Assembly (NCBI GenBank): GCA_026119935.1
Contig: JALRMH010000008.1
Span: 310,001-374,000, forward strand
Direction: 5' to 3'
Source: Endothia cerciana
Lineage: Eukaryota > Ascomycota > Sordariomycetes > Diaporthales > Cryphonectriaceae
Length of the DNA stretch: 64,000 bases
Under the pieces are notes generated by a model, which did not search any database, had not been told where the DNA came from, and was given only the letters and a program-made list of their open reading frames with translations. Both the position numbers and the translations under genes were made by a program. Positions 47,798-59,064 of this stretch are shown in pieces. Each line of letters opens with the position of its first letter. Position 1 is the first letter of the stretch.

Positions 47798-49730
47798 TGT
47801 GGACTATCTCTTGTGACTGTGAACCGCTACTAAGTGGGATCCTATGCTTGTCGGCTGAAAAAGTAACTGATCAGTTCACTGGGGATGCACCTGAAAGGGC
47901 GAAGGGTTGTGAAGACTGATTGATTGTCTGAGGCTTATCAGTCGCTCGATGAAGGGAGGCTATGGGATTCTCAACTAGTTCAATTAGATAGATCCAGGTA
48001 TCACTTATGGAGATTGCTTTTTATGTAGACAGAAGACCACCGTTCCCCCTCCTCGACGAAAGGTCCACTGGTGCCCTGCGAGGGGCTTTTGAATGTCCAT
48101 ATCTGTGCACCACACCACAGAGCAGTTGACAAGCTCCCTAGGGCGCCGGGGAGCTTGGAGGATCTGATTCAGCCTCCTTTGTTTTGGGGGGGGGGGGTTT
48201 TTTTTTTTGTTGATGGGATGGGGTGACGTCGAGGGAAGGGGCAGAGCCAGCCGGCCGGGAGAGCTTCCCCCACCTTTTCCTCACGTTTTCTGCTGTGGGG
48301 AGCCTGCATATTGATACTGTTTTGCCCCTCTTTTCTCAGCCGTCAGAGTCCTGTCCTGTCACCACACCCGCCCTGCCGCTGCACGTCCTGAGCTTGTGAC
48401 CATGGCCGCACGTCTGTTGTTGTTCGTGTTCTGGACTTGGGCTGTGGAGCTGTCATGCCATTCAGAACAAGGATCGTGACTCTGCGCCCCCGAGGGAGAA
48501 GCAACACCAGCATACTATGATCGTGATGCAAATGCAAACCTGAACGACGCCCTCATGGCCGCACACGTCTCCCGGCCCTGGGCCTTTCTTTTCCTTTGTG
48601 ACCGGAGTTCGGCCAACGGTCTAAACTACCACTACTATAATACCACTACCAAGCCGGTGGTTCTGTCGATCCATGCAGTGATTCAGCGTGGCGGGAACGC
48701 CTCGTCGCTCACCGGCCAGCCCGGCTTGCTCAGGTTGGTATCTCCGCAGACTCTCGGTTGGGCATGGCGCACGGCAGCCGGATGGTGGCTTTTCCATCAC
48801 GAGGGTGACTGTGACCCGCCAGGCTCGCTATATCACGGACAACATCGACCGGTGTGAGACTGCCACTATCACAACCTCTTTGGGCATCAATAGTCGGGGA
48901 CATCTGGAGATGGCCATGGGGGAGCATGGGTGGGTCCCTGCGTGTTTCTCGACCCTTCCCGAAGGCTCCGGAGCAAGCGCTCCAAGATCGCCAGGCCGTG
49001 ATGCTTCTGTTCTGTGTGACCGTCCCATCCAGTTGCATGATGCTTGCTTGACCGCGTATGCTCGTGTCCAAGCCTCAGCACTACTCCCAAAATCAGCTTG
49101 CCTGCCGGTCTCGGGCGTGAAGAGTCGGCCTGCCTCCGGAGATCTCCAAGTCATCGCCCTAACATCTCGGGGATTCCAGCCGCGTCACGAGACACTTTCT
49201 CTCAGGCGACTGAATGTTATGTGCTGTAATTTGGCATTCAAGCCTCACCGTAGATACCGGAGAACTCGTTCAGGGTCTCTTCCCCAGCACTTGGGCATCG
49301 AAATGAGGAAAGGGGGCGGATGAAGCCGCTGTGTAAGTGTCAGTGGGCGACAATCCTAAACCCACGGCTGTCGGCCCCAAGAAACCCCCACCAAGAGGCG
49401 TGCAGAGGTCAATGCCAGGAAACCACTCCAAGCCACCACCCACCCCCCCCCCCCCAATTGTTGAAAAGGAAGACAGGATTGGTAGTGCGTACTCAGAGGT
49501 GACCAGATAGTCTCGAGAAATGTCGAGGTCGACCTTTCTTCCAAAGCACAGCGCCGTCAGGTGCACTTGCAACACGGGCACTTGATCCTGAGCCGCTCCA
49601 AGTCTGGCTGGCAGTTTCTAGTTCAGGCTGCAGCTTGCCTGGAAAAGCTCAGACGCTGAATTTCAAGTGCGCACCCCTCAAATACGACAGCCAGCACAAC
49701 ACCAACCACCATCATCTGAATCACAGCAGG
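47798..49730. other. Divergent intergenic region FGGY kinase / SMN
   Basis: About 1.9 kb of upstream sequence for both neighbours. A G-run followed directly by a T-run lies at 48186-48210, and a C-run at 49441-49455. I see no coding sequence with bias or resemblance. Confidence 0.55.
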
Positions 49731-50712
49731 ATGGACGAGGGGCCAGATGAGATGACACATGAGGACATCTGGGATGACTCGGCACTTGTCGACTCCTGGA
49801 ACGAGGCTCTAGCCGAGTACAAGGTGAGCTGCACAAGCCCAGCCCATGCTGCGTCCAAATCCTCGGCGCAGAGGAAAGTAACTGATCATCCCGCCTCCAG
49901 AAGTACCACAGCATCCACGCCGTGGGAGGCAGGCTCGAGGACCTAGTAGGGTGAGCCTTGGCATTCAGATGACCCGGTCTGACATCTACCATTAGCTGAC
50001 TTGTCGTCGTTGCAGGCATGCCAAGCCTGAAACGACCCTCCGTCAAGATGAGCAGCCTGCGCCGCCCCGTGCGGTGCCAGGTGAGACCATCGCTGCTCCC
50101 CAGCAAGACTGGCAAGGACACGCAGACATGAGGGGCACGGGCCCGGGTGCCGGTACGGATGGCGCGGCCAAGGTGAGCAAACACTGCACTGGGCTGGATC
50201 AGACCAGGCCAATCCGGCGATCCTCGTCCTGGATATAGTGGCATCGGGTCCAATTCACACCCTACCCTGGGGAAACTCTTGGGAGATCACCGCGTCTTGG
50301 CTTGCCGAGGCCTTGCACGTTCCATGTGGTGATCCAGAATCCCCTCCGTTGTGTGGAGGTCCGCGTGGCTCACGAGTTTTCGGTAGAGAGCGGGCGACTG
50401 ACGCGGGCATTCAAACAGGAGCGCATTGATGATAACGACTCGGCGGCGAGCGGCGATGCGCACGCGGAGAGCCAGGGCGTGACGGGCACGAGTAACGGGG
50501 CAGGCCTCATGCCTCCCCCTCAGGCTCTGCTCGGTTCCGGTATGTGATTAAGACCCGGTATCACGGTTTCCCTCTCTCCGCGACTATTTCTCGGGTGCCA
50601 AGTCTAACTTTCCGAGGGCGCAGTTCAGGATGAGGGCTTGAAGAGGCTTCTGATGTCCTGGTACTATGCCGGATACTATACAGGACTCTACGAGGGTCAA
50701 CAGAAACGGTAA
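49731..50712 (+). CDS. SMN1: Survival motor neuron (SMN) homologue
   Basis: Core of the SMN complex that assembles Sm rings on spliceosomal snRNAs. Five small exons are proposed: 49731-49823, 49901-49950, 50016-50172, 50419-50539 and 50624-50712, giving 169 residues. The N-terminus has the Gemin2-binding type motif DIWDDSALVDSWNEALAEYK, continued by KYHSIHAVGG in exon 2. The C-terminus carries the oligomerising YG box, YYAGYYTGLYEG, matching the Y-x2-G-Y-x2-G-x3-G pattern. No Tudor domain is present, as in fission yeast. The middle is Pro/Gly/Ala-rich and low in conservation. Intron 3 (246 nt) has a good branch site (GACTGAC) 20 nt before its acceptor. The first and last exons are unmistakable; the two middle junctions are less certain. 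The stop TAA overlaps a possible GTAAGA donor, so a further C-terminal exon cannot be excluded. Confidence 0.85.
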
Positions 50713-53281
50713 GAAGAACAGAAACGAGACGCCCCACGACGAGCGTCATCCAATCCAGAACCTTGACCCTCACGATCCGACTGGTCCCCAGAGCCGGGGC
50801 ACGACAGGAGCCGCTCCGAAGCGTCAACTCTCGACGGTCGAAGGGTTTAGGTGAGCCGTCACACACATTGACTCAGAAGCATTTTCGGAATGGCGAGGGA
50901 CAGAAGGGGGAGGGGGTACTAGCATTGATAAGGCCCAAGACCAAGACCTGGTAGGAGTTGCCTGATCGACCTTCAGATTGGCCATCCTGCGACAGACGGC
51001 GTTGGATCGTCAGGGACTCCGGGACATAGGAACGTGCCCCCCCCCCCCTAGACTACTATGGCCAAACAGCCACCACGTGGATGTCTTACGATTTCGTTCC
51101 TCTTTTCTCGTTTCTCCAAGCTGCTCAATCAATCGCAAATTTTTTTTTTTCCCGTACGGAAACCGGTATGAAGGGGCGAGATGAGCAAATGGACTGCTGG
51201 CGTTGTGGGAGGGCTGTTTGGTCTTCTCAAGACACGAAACACGCCCATACCCCTGGGTACATGGGTCATCCTTACTTGCTCGCGTCGGCACAAAATGTTT
51301 GTTTCAATTGGAACATCACCATACTGCCTGACCGAGAAACTCGCACCTTTCCACCTACCGATCTGAGAACAGAGACCGTCCGCAGCTAAGGCCATAGCTG
51401 GTGTCGTTCAACGGGAGGACTATTGCATCTTCCAGACCGGGCTGGAGGCCCATCCGCCTCCGCCTGGGCCTGACCAAGTCCAGACAAGGAAGACTATTTC
51501 ATTTTGCTCGCCGAATGTCGATGGTCTGTCGTCTGGGTGACTTTGGGTCCAGGGCTGCGGGGCTTACAGCGTACCAGCGAGATGTAAGGCTGCAGGGCTG
51601 CATGTAAAGGCACGGGCTCCATCACAGCTCTGTGGCGAAAGCACATAGGCGTGGTATCAGACAGTGACGTACGGGCAGGCGAAGCTGGGATGATGGGCCA
51701 CAGAACCCACAGTTGAGACCAGATGAGGTTTCTTGTATGACAAATGATGATCTGAACCTGTGAGGAGGAACCCGAGGCACCGCGGCTCACTCGTCCAATT
51801 CATGAGACGACGGCGGCCTCCCGGCAATCTGGACCTGTCATTGGACTGAGCCTGATACTAGGATGGATGGATGGTCTCTCTCTCTCTCTCTCTCTCGGGG
51901 TGAGCCCAGAGCTCAGCCTCGCACGGGTGTTGAGAAGCCGAGTGGACGACGCTTCACGGAGGATGATGGTTCCTGACATGGCGGGCTGAAAGTTGGACCC
52001 ACCCTTCAGCAGGTCTACGGCCCAAGGTTGTGCTGCTAGGGACCACTAATGCGGGTAACCTAAACGTTATTTGGAGGAGCCGCAAGCTTAATCGAACCCC
52101 TGACCCACTAAAGAGGCACGGAGAAACAGGCCTGAACTTGAACATACACATGCAGAGCAAAAAAGCCTTCAAGCTTCTCTCCCATCGCAGCCTCAACCAC
52201 TTGCATTCTGGACTCTTTCCTGGGCCGATCTCTCCTGGACGACCGAGCCTGACCATCCTGCGCTCATTCTCAGCCGAAGAAGTACAGCCCGAGCGAGCTG
52301 CCATCCATTCTCCGTGGCGTTGAGGGCTGTGCTAGCGGCCCAGGCGATTTCCTATCGCGTACCAGCGGCAAAATGCCAAACACGAGTCGAGACGGATCTG
52401 TCACAGGCCGTCCCTTCACGAAGCACTTGGCAGCAGAGCAGATGCCAGCCAAACCCCTGCACCGGCCATGTCTCCCCTCTGGCGGAGGCTCTGCACCCTG
52501 TCACGCCTGTGCTGTCTCGGATGTCTCATCAGTTCCCCACACAGCCTCTTCGACATCACTGCCGGTTGCAGTCAAGCATGGCGAGGGCCGGTCACATTCC
52601 GCTGCGCTGCGCTGCATGGGACCCTACTTGGCTTTGACACAACCTTAGCATTAAGGTTGGGATGGCAATTACTCTGTTCCTACCCTTGCATCCCGAGTCC
52701 CCCGTCCGCACCTCAACCAGCATCCCTTCCCGACCAAACCACAGCAGGGCCAGGGCCAGACCAGACCAGACGAGCGAGGTTCGGATCGTTACCAGACCTT
52801 CTCCTCCTCCCCCAGCAGGCTTGGAACGGTCTCCGAGCTGCCCGATATACGATCCCTGTGCAGATGATTCGCTGGTCCTGTCTCGAGAGCGTCCCCTTGG
52901 CCCGGGATGTCGAGAGCCTCCCATCACCAGTGAGTGTCCTTGGCACGGCGTGGACCTGTGTGATCGCCATGCTTGATATAAGCCGTTGCTCCCTACCCAA
53001 GCTTCCAAGGGTTCCTCTTGCTCTTCTTCATCTCTACCTGTAGTTGTGACTCCCCAGCGGCTCGTGTAGATTTCGAGTATACGCTCATTTTCGTTTCCTT
53101 TCGACAAACCATACGATTTCATTCCTTATACGCCCACGAGCAGGAACTCGCCATATAATATCCGAACAGGTACGACTCCGGGACAGCCTCATAACCAAGA
53201 GTGAAGGTTTGCATCACGAACCTTGCATCCCCCGACGCTATCACCTTAATCCTCAACCCGCAACAAAAACCACATCCCAAA
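50713..53281. other. Intergenic region between SMN and cupredoxin genes
   Basis: About 2.6 kb with no supported gene. A (TC)n run lies at 51874-51896 after short GGAT repeats. The last 200 bp before 53282 are the probable leader of the cupredoxin gene. Confidence 0.55.
51874..51896 (+). repeat. (TC)n dinucleotide repeat
   Basis: About eleven TC units, preceded by three GGAT units. Confidence 0.9.
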
Positions 53282-54401
53282 ATGAAGTTCTCCGCAACAC
53301 TGGCGCTCTGCGCCGCGCCCCTCGCCATGGCCAAGGCCGTCCAGAACGCCTACCCCGCGAAGAGGGACATGATCGCACCACGAAAGCCACAGCTAGGCTC
53401 CCTGTCCGCCGAGCTCGCCGCGCTGGGCCTGTCCGGCCTGGGCATCACCGCCAACGCCGCGACCGAGGTCATCCTCGTCTGGGTGAACCCGGGTGCCGGT
53501 TCCCAGACCACGATCATCAACAACATCGGCGGCGGTGCCGCCCCCGCCGCTGCGACCGCCAGCGTGGCTGCCCCGGCCGCCGCATCTTCCGCGGCAGCGG
53601 CACCGGCCGCCGCCACTACCCACCAGGTCACCGTCGGCGGTAGCGCGGGCCTGGTGTACACTCCCTCGTCCATCACCGCGGCCGTGGGCGATATGGTTGT
53701 CTTCACCTTCATGAGCGCCAACCACACCGTCACCCAGTCCTCCTTCAACACCCCCTGTGTTGCCATGGCCGGCGGCATGGACTCGGGCTTCCAGGCCAAC
53801 CCCAACAACACCGTCAACCCGCCGCCACAGGTTGCCATGCAGGTTATGGTCGACACCCCCCTCTGTAAGTACCACGAGGTCCCCCTAGAGGTTCGTGACT
53901 GGGGTCATCAGGCTAACGGGCATAAAAGGGTTCTACTGCAAGCAGACGGGCCACTGCGGCAAGGGCATGGCCTTCTCCATCAACCCGACCGCCGCCAAGA
54001 CCCAGGCCATGTTCCAGTCGATGGCCATTGCGCAGAACGGCACCGGCGCGGCCACGGCAATCACCGGCGGCTCATCTGCAAACTCGACCGCCGCTGCCGC
54101 CCCTGCCGCGAGCGCCTCCGGCTCTACCGGCTCCACCAGCTCTACCGGTTCTACCGGCTCCGGCGTCACGACCGGCACGGGTACCCTGGCGGCCGGCCAG
54201 TGCGTGTGCGCTGTTACCTGCGGGTCTGGCAGCCTCCCTGCGGCGAACGTGCAAGGCCTGAATGCCTTCGGTGGTGTGGCGGGTAAGTGCTCTCTCGTCT
54301 CTGCTCACTTTTCCCCACCGCGGACCCGTTGACTAACATGAAACCCAGGCTCTCTGCCAATGGCCATGAGTGAGCCGGTGATGAACGCCGCTCTTGTCTG
54401 A
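53282..54401 (+). CDS. Secreted cupredoxin-like (extracellular serine-rich) protein
   Basis: Three exons, 53282-53864, 53929-54282 and 54349-54401, give 329 residues. MKFSATLALCAAPLAMAKA is a signal peptide with a cut near residue 18. After an Ala-rich linker, residues about 115-210 form a cupredoxin domain. GLVYTPSSITAAVGDMVVF is the usual first strand pattern, followed by NHTVTQ (first His ligand). A segment after the first splice reads WFYCKQTGHCGKGM and supplies Cys, His and a Met, a type-1 copper ligand set. Gly/Ser/Thr-rich low complexity follows (GSTGSTSSTGSTGSG), then a Cys-containing region and a weakly hydrophobic tail ending SEPVMNAALV. The tail could be a GPI signal but is not convincing. 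Such proteins are common at the ascomycete cell surface. The function is uncertain: electron transfer or copper binding is inferred. Confidence 0.85.
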
Positions 54402-55765
54402 ACTGCTCATGCGGTGACGGGCGCCGAGCGGTGACGGAAGATATGACGAGAGTCGATCCGGTATCGCGGTATTATGATGATTGAATGATATAGCAGGGAG
54501 ATCCCACCCTCAGGGCACTGTGGCCAGGGAAGGCTGTGTGGGAGTGAGAGGCTAGATTCCCTCTTCCCCATACCCCTTCGAGATACCAAAATGGCTCTCA
54601 GGGAGAGTGGAGTGTATATGACTGGTTCGTACGCTGGGTTGCTGATGAATGGGATACCTTAATACGCTTCTATATATTTTTCTTTCTTTCTTTCTCTCTC
54701 GTTTCGACCTTCTCACACCCTGTTCCTGCAAAGATAAAAAGACTACCCCCTGTGTTGTCCTGTTCGTACCGCCCCTTCACCCTTGATAGATCAATGGAGG
54801 CATCTCGAGACATGGCTCGCAGTATATCATGAACCGCTCCGGTCAACGACGTGGTCGCGTGATTGTCAGAAGGGCAACAACAATCAGCGTCATCAGACGA
54901 GATTGCGTGCTTTCCGGACGTCAAGGGCATCTGGAGAAGCCAACGCCCAGCCGCTCTAGAGGCCTAAAGACAATAATCCCCGGGGGGGTGCTCCTAGGAC
55001 GACAGGACGCGCCGTTCAAGCAGGCAGGACAAACGATCCTTCAACTGGCACACACGGGGAGCCCCCGCAGCGAGGGACCCGGCGCCAAAAAAAAAAAAAA
55101 AAAAAAGGGGGGGGGGGGGGCGTCAAAAAAGTCGGACAAGGTATAAGCTGGCAAGATGTGTGTGTGTGTGCGCGCCAGAAGGCATAGGTAAAACAACAAA
55201 ACCGACATCATATTGGGAGGCTCGCCGCCCGGGGAGGAGTGTGTCAGGCTCATGGTACTCGTGTGTGTTCAGCGGGACGCGACGGGCGGGCTGCGCAGAA
55301 GGCAATGACCGGACCCCAACCACCCTGCCCCGAGCCCAGAAAAGAAATATTAAAAAAACAAAATAATACCAATATCCAGCACGTAGGGAATCGGACCACA
55401 CATTCTCCAAAACTGTTTGGGTGTAGGAAGAAAACGTGTATCATGCCGGAGTTGATATGACAGCCAACCTCCTGCCCGTCAATAGATAGCATACCGCCAC
55501 TTGCCAGCCTTGGTGTAGTCGTCGTGCCTCGGACATTATCGTCTTCTTCCCCCTCCCCACCGTGACACTCGTCTCTTGTCGCTTGCCGGCCGTCTAGTCC
55601 ATGCCCGGCCCCAAAAACCCCCATTTGCTCCGTGCGCTGAAAAAAAAAAAAAAATAAAAGTCAAACAAGCAGATAAAACCCAACCCTGACAACCTCTGTC
55701 TTTACTCCGCTATCGCTTTGCTGGAAACCCCGTTGGCATTGGGGGGGGGGGGGGCGGGTCGCGTT
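54402..55765. other. Convergent intergenic region cupredoxin / SERF
   Basis: 3' flanks of two convergent genes. It contains an A-run followed directly by a G-run at 55086-55121, a (GT)n at 55157-55170, an A-run at 55640-55653 and a G-run at 55741-55754. No gene is supported. Confidence 0.6.
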
Positions 55766-56177
55766 CTATTTTTTGTTGGCGGCCTCGGCGGCCTTCTTCT
55801 CCTCGGCTGTCCGGACGAAGAGACGCGCAGTCAGCACAGGTGGTCCTTCAGAGCGGGTCGGCCCCGGTAGTTTCGGGGGTTGGGGAGGGGGGGGGGGAAC
55901 TTTGGGGATCATCTCGGGGCGTACCCTTCTTCTGCTTCTCGCGCATCAGGGCGGCAACCGCCTCCTTGTCGCGCTGCATCTCGCTGCCGCTCTTGGTATT
56001 CTTCGACTTCTGTTGTCACGAGAGAAGACGTCTGGGTTAGCCGGGTGCGGGCGGGCGGGCGGGGCCTAGACAGGCTCCCTGAAGGGGGAGGAGGGGAGGG
56101 CGCGTCTGGCACACCTGCTCGGCCTGCTTCTTCAGGTTCTTCGCACGGGCGAGATCGCGCTGGTTGCCACGGGCCAT
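55766..56177 (-). CDS. SERF/4F5-family small protein
   Basis: Three short exons on the minus strand, 56177-56115, 56009-55925 and 55806-55766, encode 62 residues. The N-terminus MARGNQRDLARAKNLKK is the diagnostic 4F5/SERF (small EDRK-rich factor) signature, followed by KSKNTKSGSEMQRDKEA and a Lys/Glu/Ala-rich C-terminal helix. MOAG-4/SERF proteins are small, highly charged and promote amyloid aggregation in animals; their normal role is unclear and nucleic-acid binding has been proposed. Length and composition match the family. All junctions are in phase with good donors (GTGTGC, GTACGC) and CAG acceptors. Its exons are too short to stand out by themselves. Confidence 0.88.
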
Positions 56178-56587
56178 GATGAACGCCGGTCCGCGGGGGT
56201 GGAACGAATCTGACAAAAGAAATGCGTGTGCGGTCGAGGGTGGGGGGTTGCTGCTGGTGGCAGAGGTGCGCCGGCGGGTGGGACTGAGCAGAGGAGTGAA
56301 TCCTTTATTCGCAGTTCACGACAAAGGGGGGGGGGGGGGAGAGAGGAGGAGGCCCAAATCCAGACTGGAGGTCTCAGTAAGGCTGTGCACCGCACGTGTC
56401 AGCCACTCACGGCGCCGGGCCGTCGCCCGCTAATCGTCCAGAGCGAGTATTCTAAGTGGGGGCCATCTTAACCAGACTGCTTCTAGACTTTTCTCAGCCG
56501 TTCCACGCCGGCCAGTGATCCGGGGAGAAGAGAAAGACCGAGACTCATTCACGATGTCTGGAAATACCAATCTAGGTACATGAACGT

Positions 56588-56652
<65 letters not shown>

Positions 56653-59064
56653 TCTCCGGCGACTCGTGTTTGAGCGACATCGCCCTCCATCCACGATGGC
56701 CCACGGCCGAGGACCTGCAGATGGCCAGGACGGTGGACTGGCGGGCTGGTCTCAGTGGCCGTGTCAGGACTTAAATGTGCTGCTTGGTTACCCATCGACG
56801 GCCCACGTTCCGGCCCACGCTGCTTCGCATGGCCCGGGGACGGTGGGACCTCGCCAGCACAGCCGTCCGCCATCCTGAGCGCCCGAGCATGGCGGGCGCT
56901 TGGGGCGGCCAATCGGTCGATGGCAGGCCGCAGAGGGAGAGGCCGCGGCGTGCTTCGCCTATCAAGGCCTCCTCTCCCTCGGGATGGTGAACCTCCGTCC
57001 AGGCGCAGGCTTTGATTGAACAGGCGCCAGGAGCATCCGTCTGCAGCCGCCTCGCACGGGACACGGTCTCTGACACACATGAGGTGTCTCAACGACAGAC
57101 ATCGTGGAGGCGGTCCTCGATTCAGGCCTCGAGCCGTCCCTGTTTCGATCGGGTAACAACCCTAACCCCGAGGAACCAAGGGCGAGGCGTGTGCCTCTTC
57201 TTACCTATCACCTCTTCCCACGTGTCCACGCACCCCAAGAAGCAGACCCAGACCTCTTACAAAGGTGACGACGATGCATTGAATCATGGGATTTGACTCC
57301 CATTTCGAAACTGTTGCCCTCGCAGTCTCGTGCTCTCGCAGTCTCCGTCCTGGTCTCGGCTGGGCGCCTCATCCGAACATTGACCACTCAGAAGCCGCCA
57401 GCGTGAGAGCCAACAACTCCGTGAACCAGAGACAACCTGAATGGATGAGTCAAACAGAGACTGAGGCAGGGCCGCCGGCCCCTTTTGCTTCTTCACCCCG
57501 TACCGGTGCTGCTGGAATCCATCCCCCAGAATCCGGATATCTGATATCGCAAGGAGAGAAAAGGGCTGAGCATGATAGCCTCTCGTCCCTGCACCTCAGG
57601 ACGGGAGGCTAAGGCCGACTTGAAACATCTGCAGGCGTCTGTCATCCAATCGAACCCCCACCACGGGCCTCACCTGTCGACGCGCCTTATTGCCGCCCGC
57701 GCCGCGATCCGCATGGTCCCCCACCGACCAGTCTCCGGTACGGTCGATGTTAGACCGTCTCCTTCAGCTCATTGGGGGCCCCCCCCGAGTGGCCCGGCCG
57801 GGACCCTCGCGTTCCCGCAGTTCTGGTCGACCCGTATTCTTGTACCCCAGGGGCCACAGGTGCTGGCGAGCCTGGCTATTTATCATGTATTGCGGCACCC
57901 GCCCTGAGGATCGCCCCTGTCGAGCCCCCCCCCCCCCTCTGCTCTGTCGAGCCGCCATGGCAAGGTTCAGAAGCAATCAGAGTCCCCCTATCTGCCCAAT
58001 CGCCATAGGTCTTCTGCGGCTAGGCTCGCCCCCCTTGATGTGGGATCGTGCATCTCGGGCGCGAACGGTTGGATATCGGGCCTCGCCAGCTGTACGACCC
58101 TCCTCCGTCGACGACTCTATGCGGCCCAAGGTCGTGCCGGCCCCCCCTTCCTTCTATCTTTCCGCCTCCACCCCACGAACCTGGCATCCGCCAACGACGC
58201 GAGCCAGGATCGCGTCCAATGGCTCCGTGGCAGCATCGGAGTCGCAGCTCATGGCAAATGATATGCAGGGTGACCAGAGAGGACTGATCTGCCAAGGCGC
58301 ACGTTCCCATCCGCATGAAACCGTCCTCCACCCTGGTCTGCTAGGATAGCCTCTGAACGCCCCGTGCTTCCCGCTCGAGGGACGAGCTCCGCGCCCGTCT
58401 CGTTTCATTGCGGGCGAGACGGATACTCTGGGGTGAGCTTAGCTGGACGGTATCTGCGATGTGGTACTTGACCCCCCTCGCGTTTCCACACTCGATCCTC
58501 CTCGCGCCCTTCTGAGCTCTGTCCTTTCCCGCCATTGCTGCAGCGTGGGCGAGGGGGTGGGGGTTCCAACAATGGGACGCTCTGTTATTGACTCTGGATA
58601 TTAAACCTCGAGCCTGCCCGTCCCCCTCCCATTGCTTCCCGTCTCCCTCCACTACGCCTTTAACAAGACCGACCTGAACGGCATTGTGCCGACTTCAATG
58701 CTTGCTAGTTCCTCACAGCATTGTCCATTGTCTTGAGAACAATAGAGCTGCTTGAGGCAGTCTCCTGATAAACTATCCTTCCTGCCTGGCGCCGATCTTC
58801 TTTCTTCTCTCCTTCCCGGGTACTCGTTCCTTTCACCCTTCTTCCGACTCGAAATCTGCGAGACAGACTCGAGCATAACCAGCCAGCCGACTAACGTCCT
58901 CGCTCGCCCACTCACTCACTCACTCATCACTGCCGGCAGTAACACATCCCCCCCCCCCCCCGTAACGTATGTCCACATATGCCCTCCGCTAGACCTAGAC
59001 CTTCCTTCCTGGCTGACCGTGCCCCCCCCCCCCCAGTCCCCTTTTCCATAATTCAACAGTCGAT
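56178..59064. other. Divergent intergenic region SERF / membrane protein gene
   Basis: About 2.9 kb without a supported gene. It holds G-runs (56329-56339), a compound (CT)n(CA)n at 56591-56652, and C-runs at about 57927-57937, 58945-58957 and 59021-59032. The stretch 58760-59064 is CT-rich and is likely the leader of the membrane protein gene. Confidence 0.55.
56591..56652 (+). repeat. Compound (CT)n(CA)n microsatellite
   Basis: About 23 CT units followed by about eight CA units. Confidence 0.95.

Noticed and set aside
52085..52105. GGTTCGATT-like sequence on the minus strand, resembling a tRNA B box
   Set aside because: No matching A box, T-stem complement or acceptor stem can be drawn. 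A similar hit at 57648 also fails, so no tRNA gene is called.
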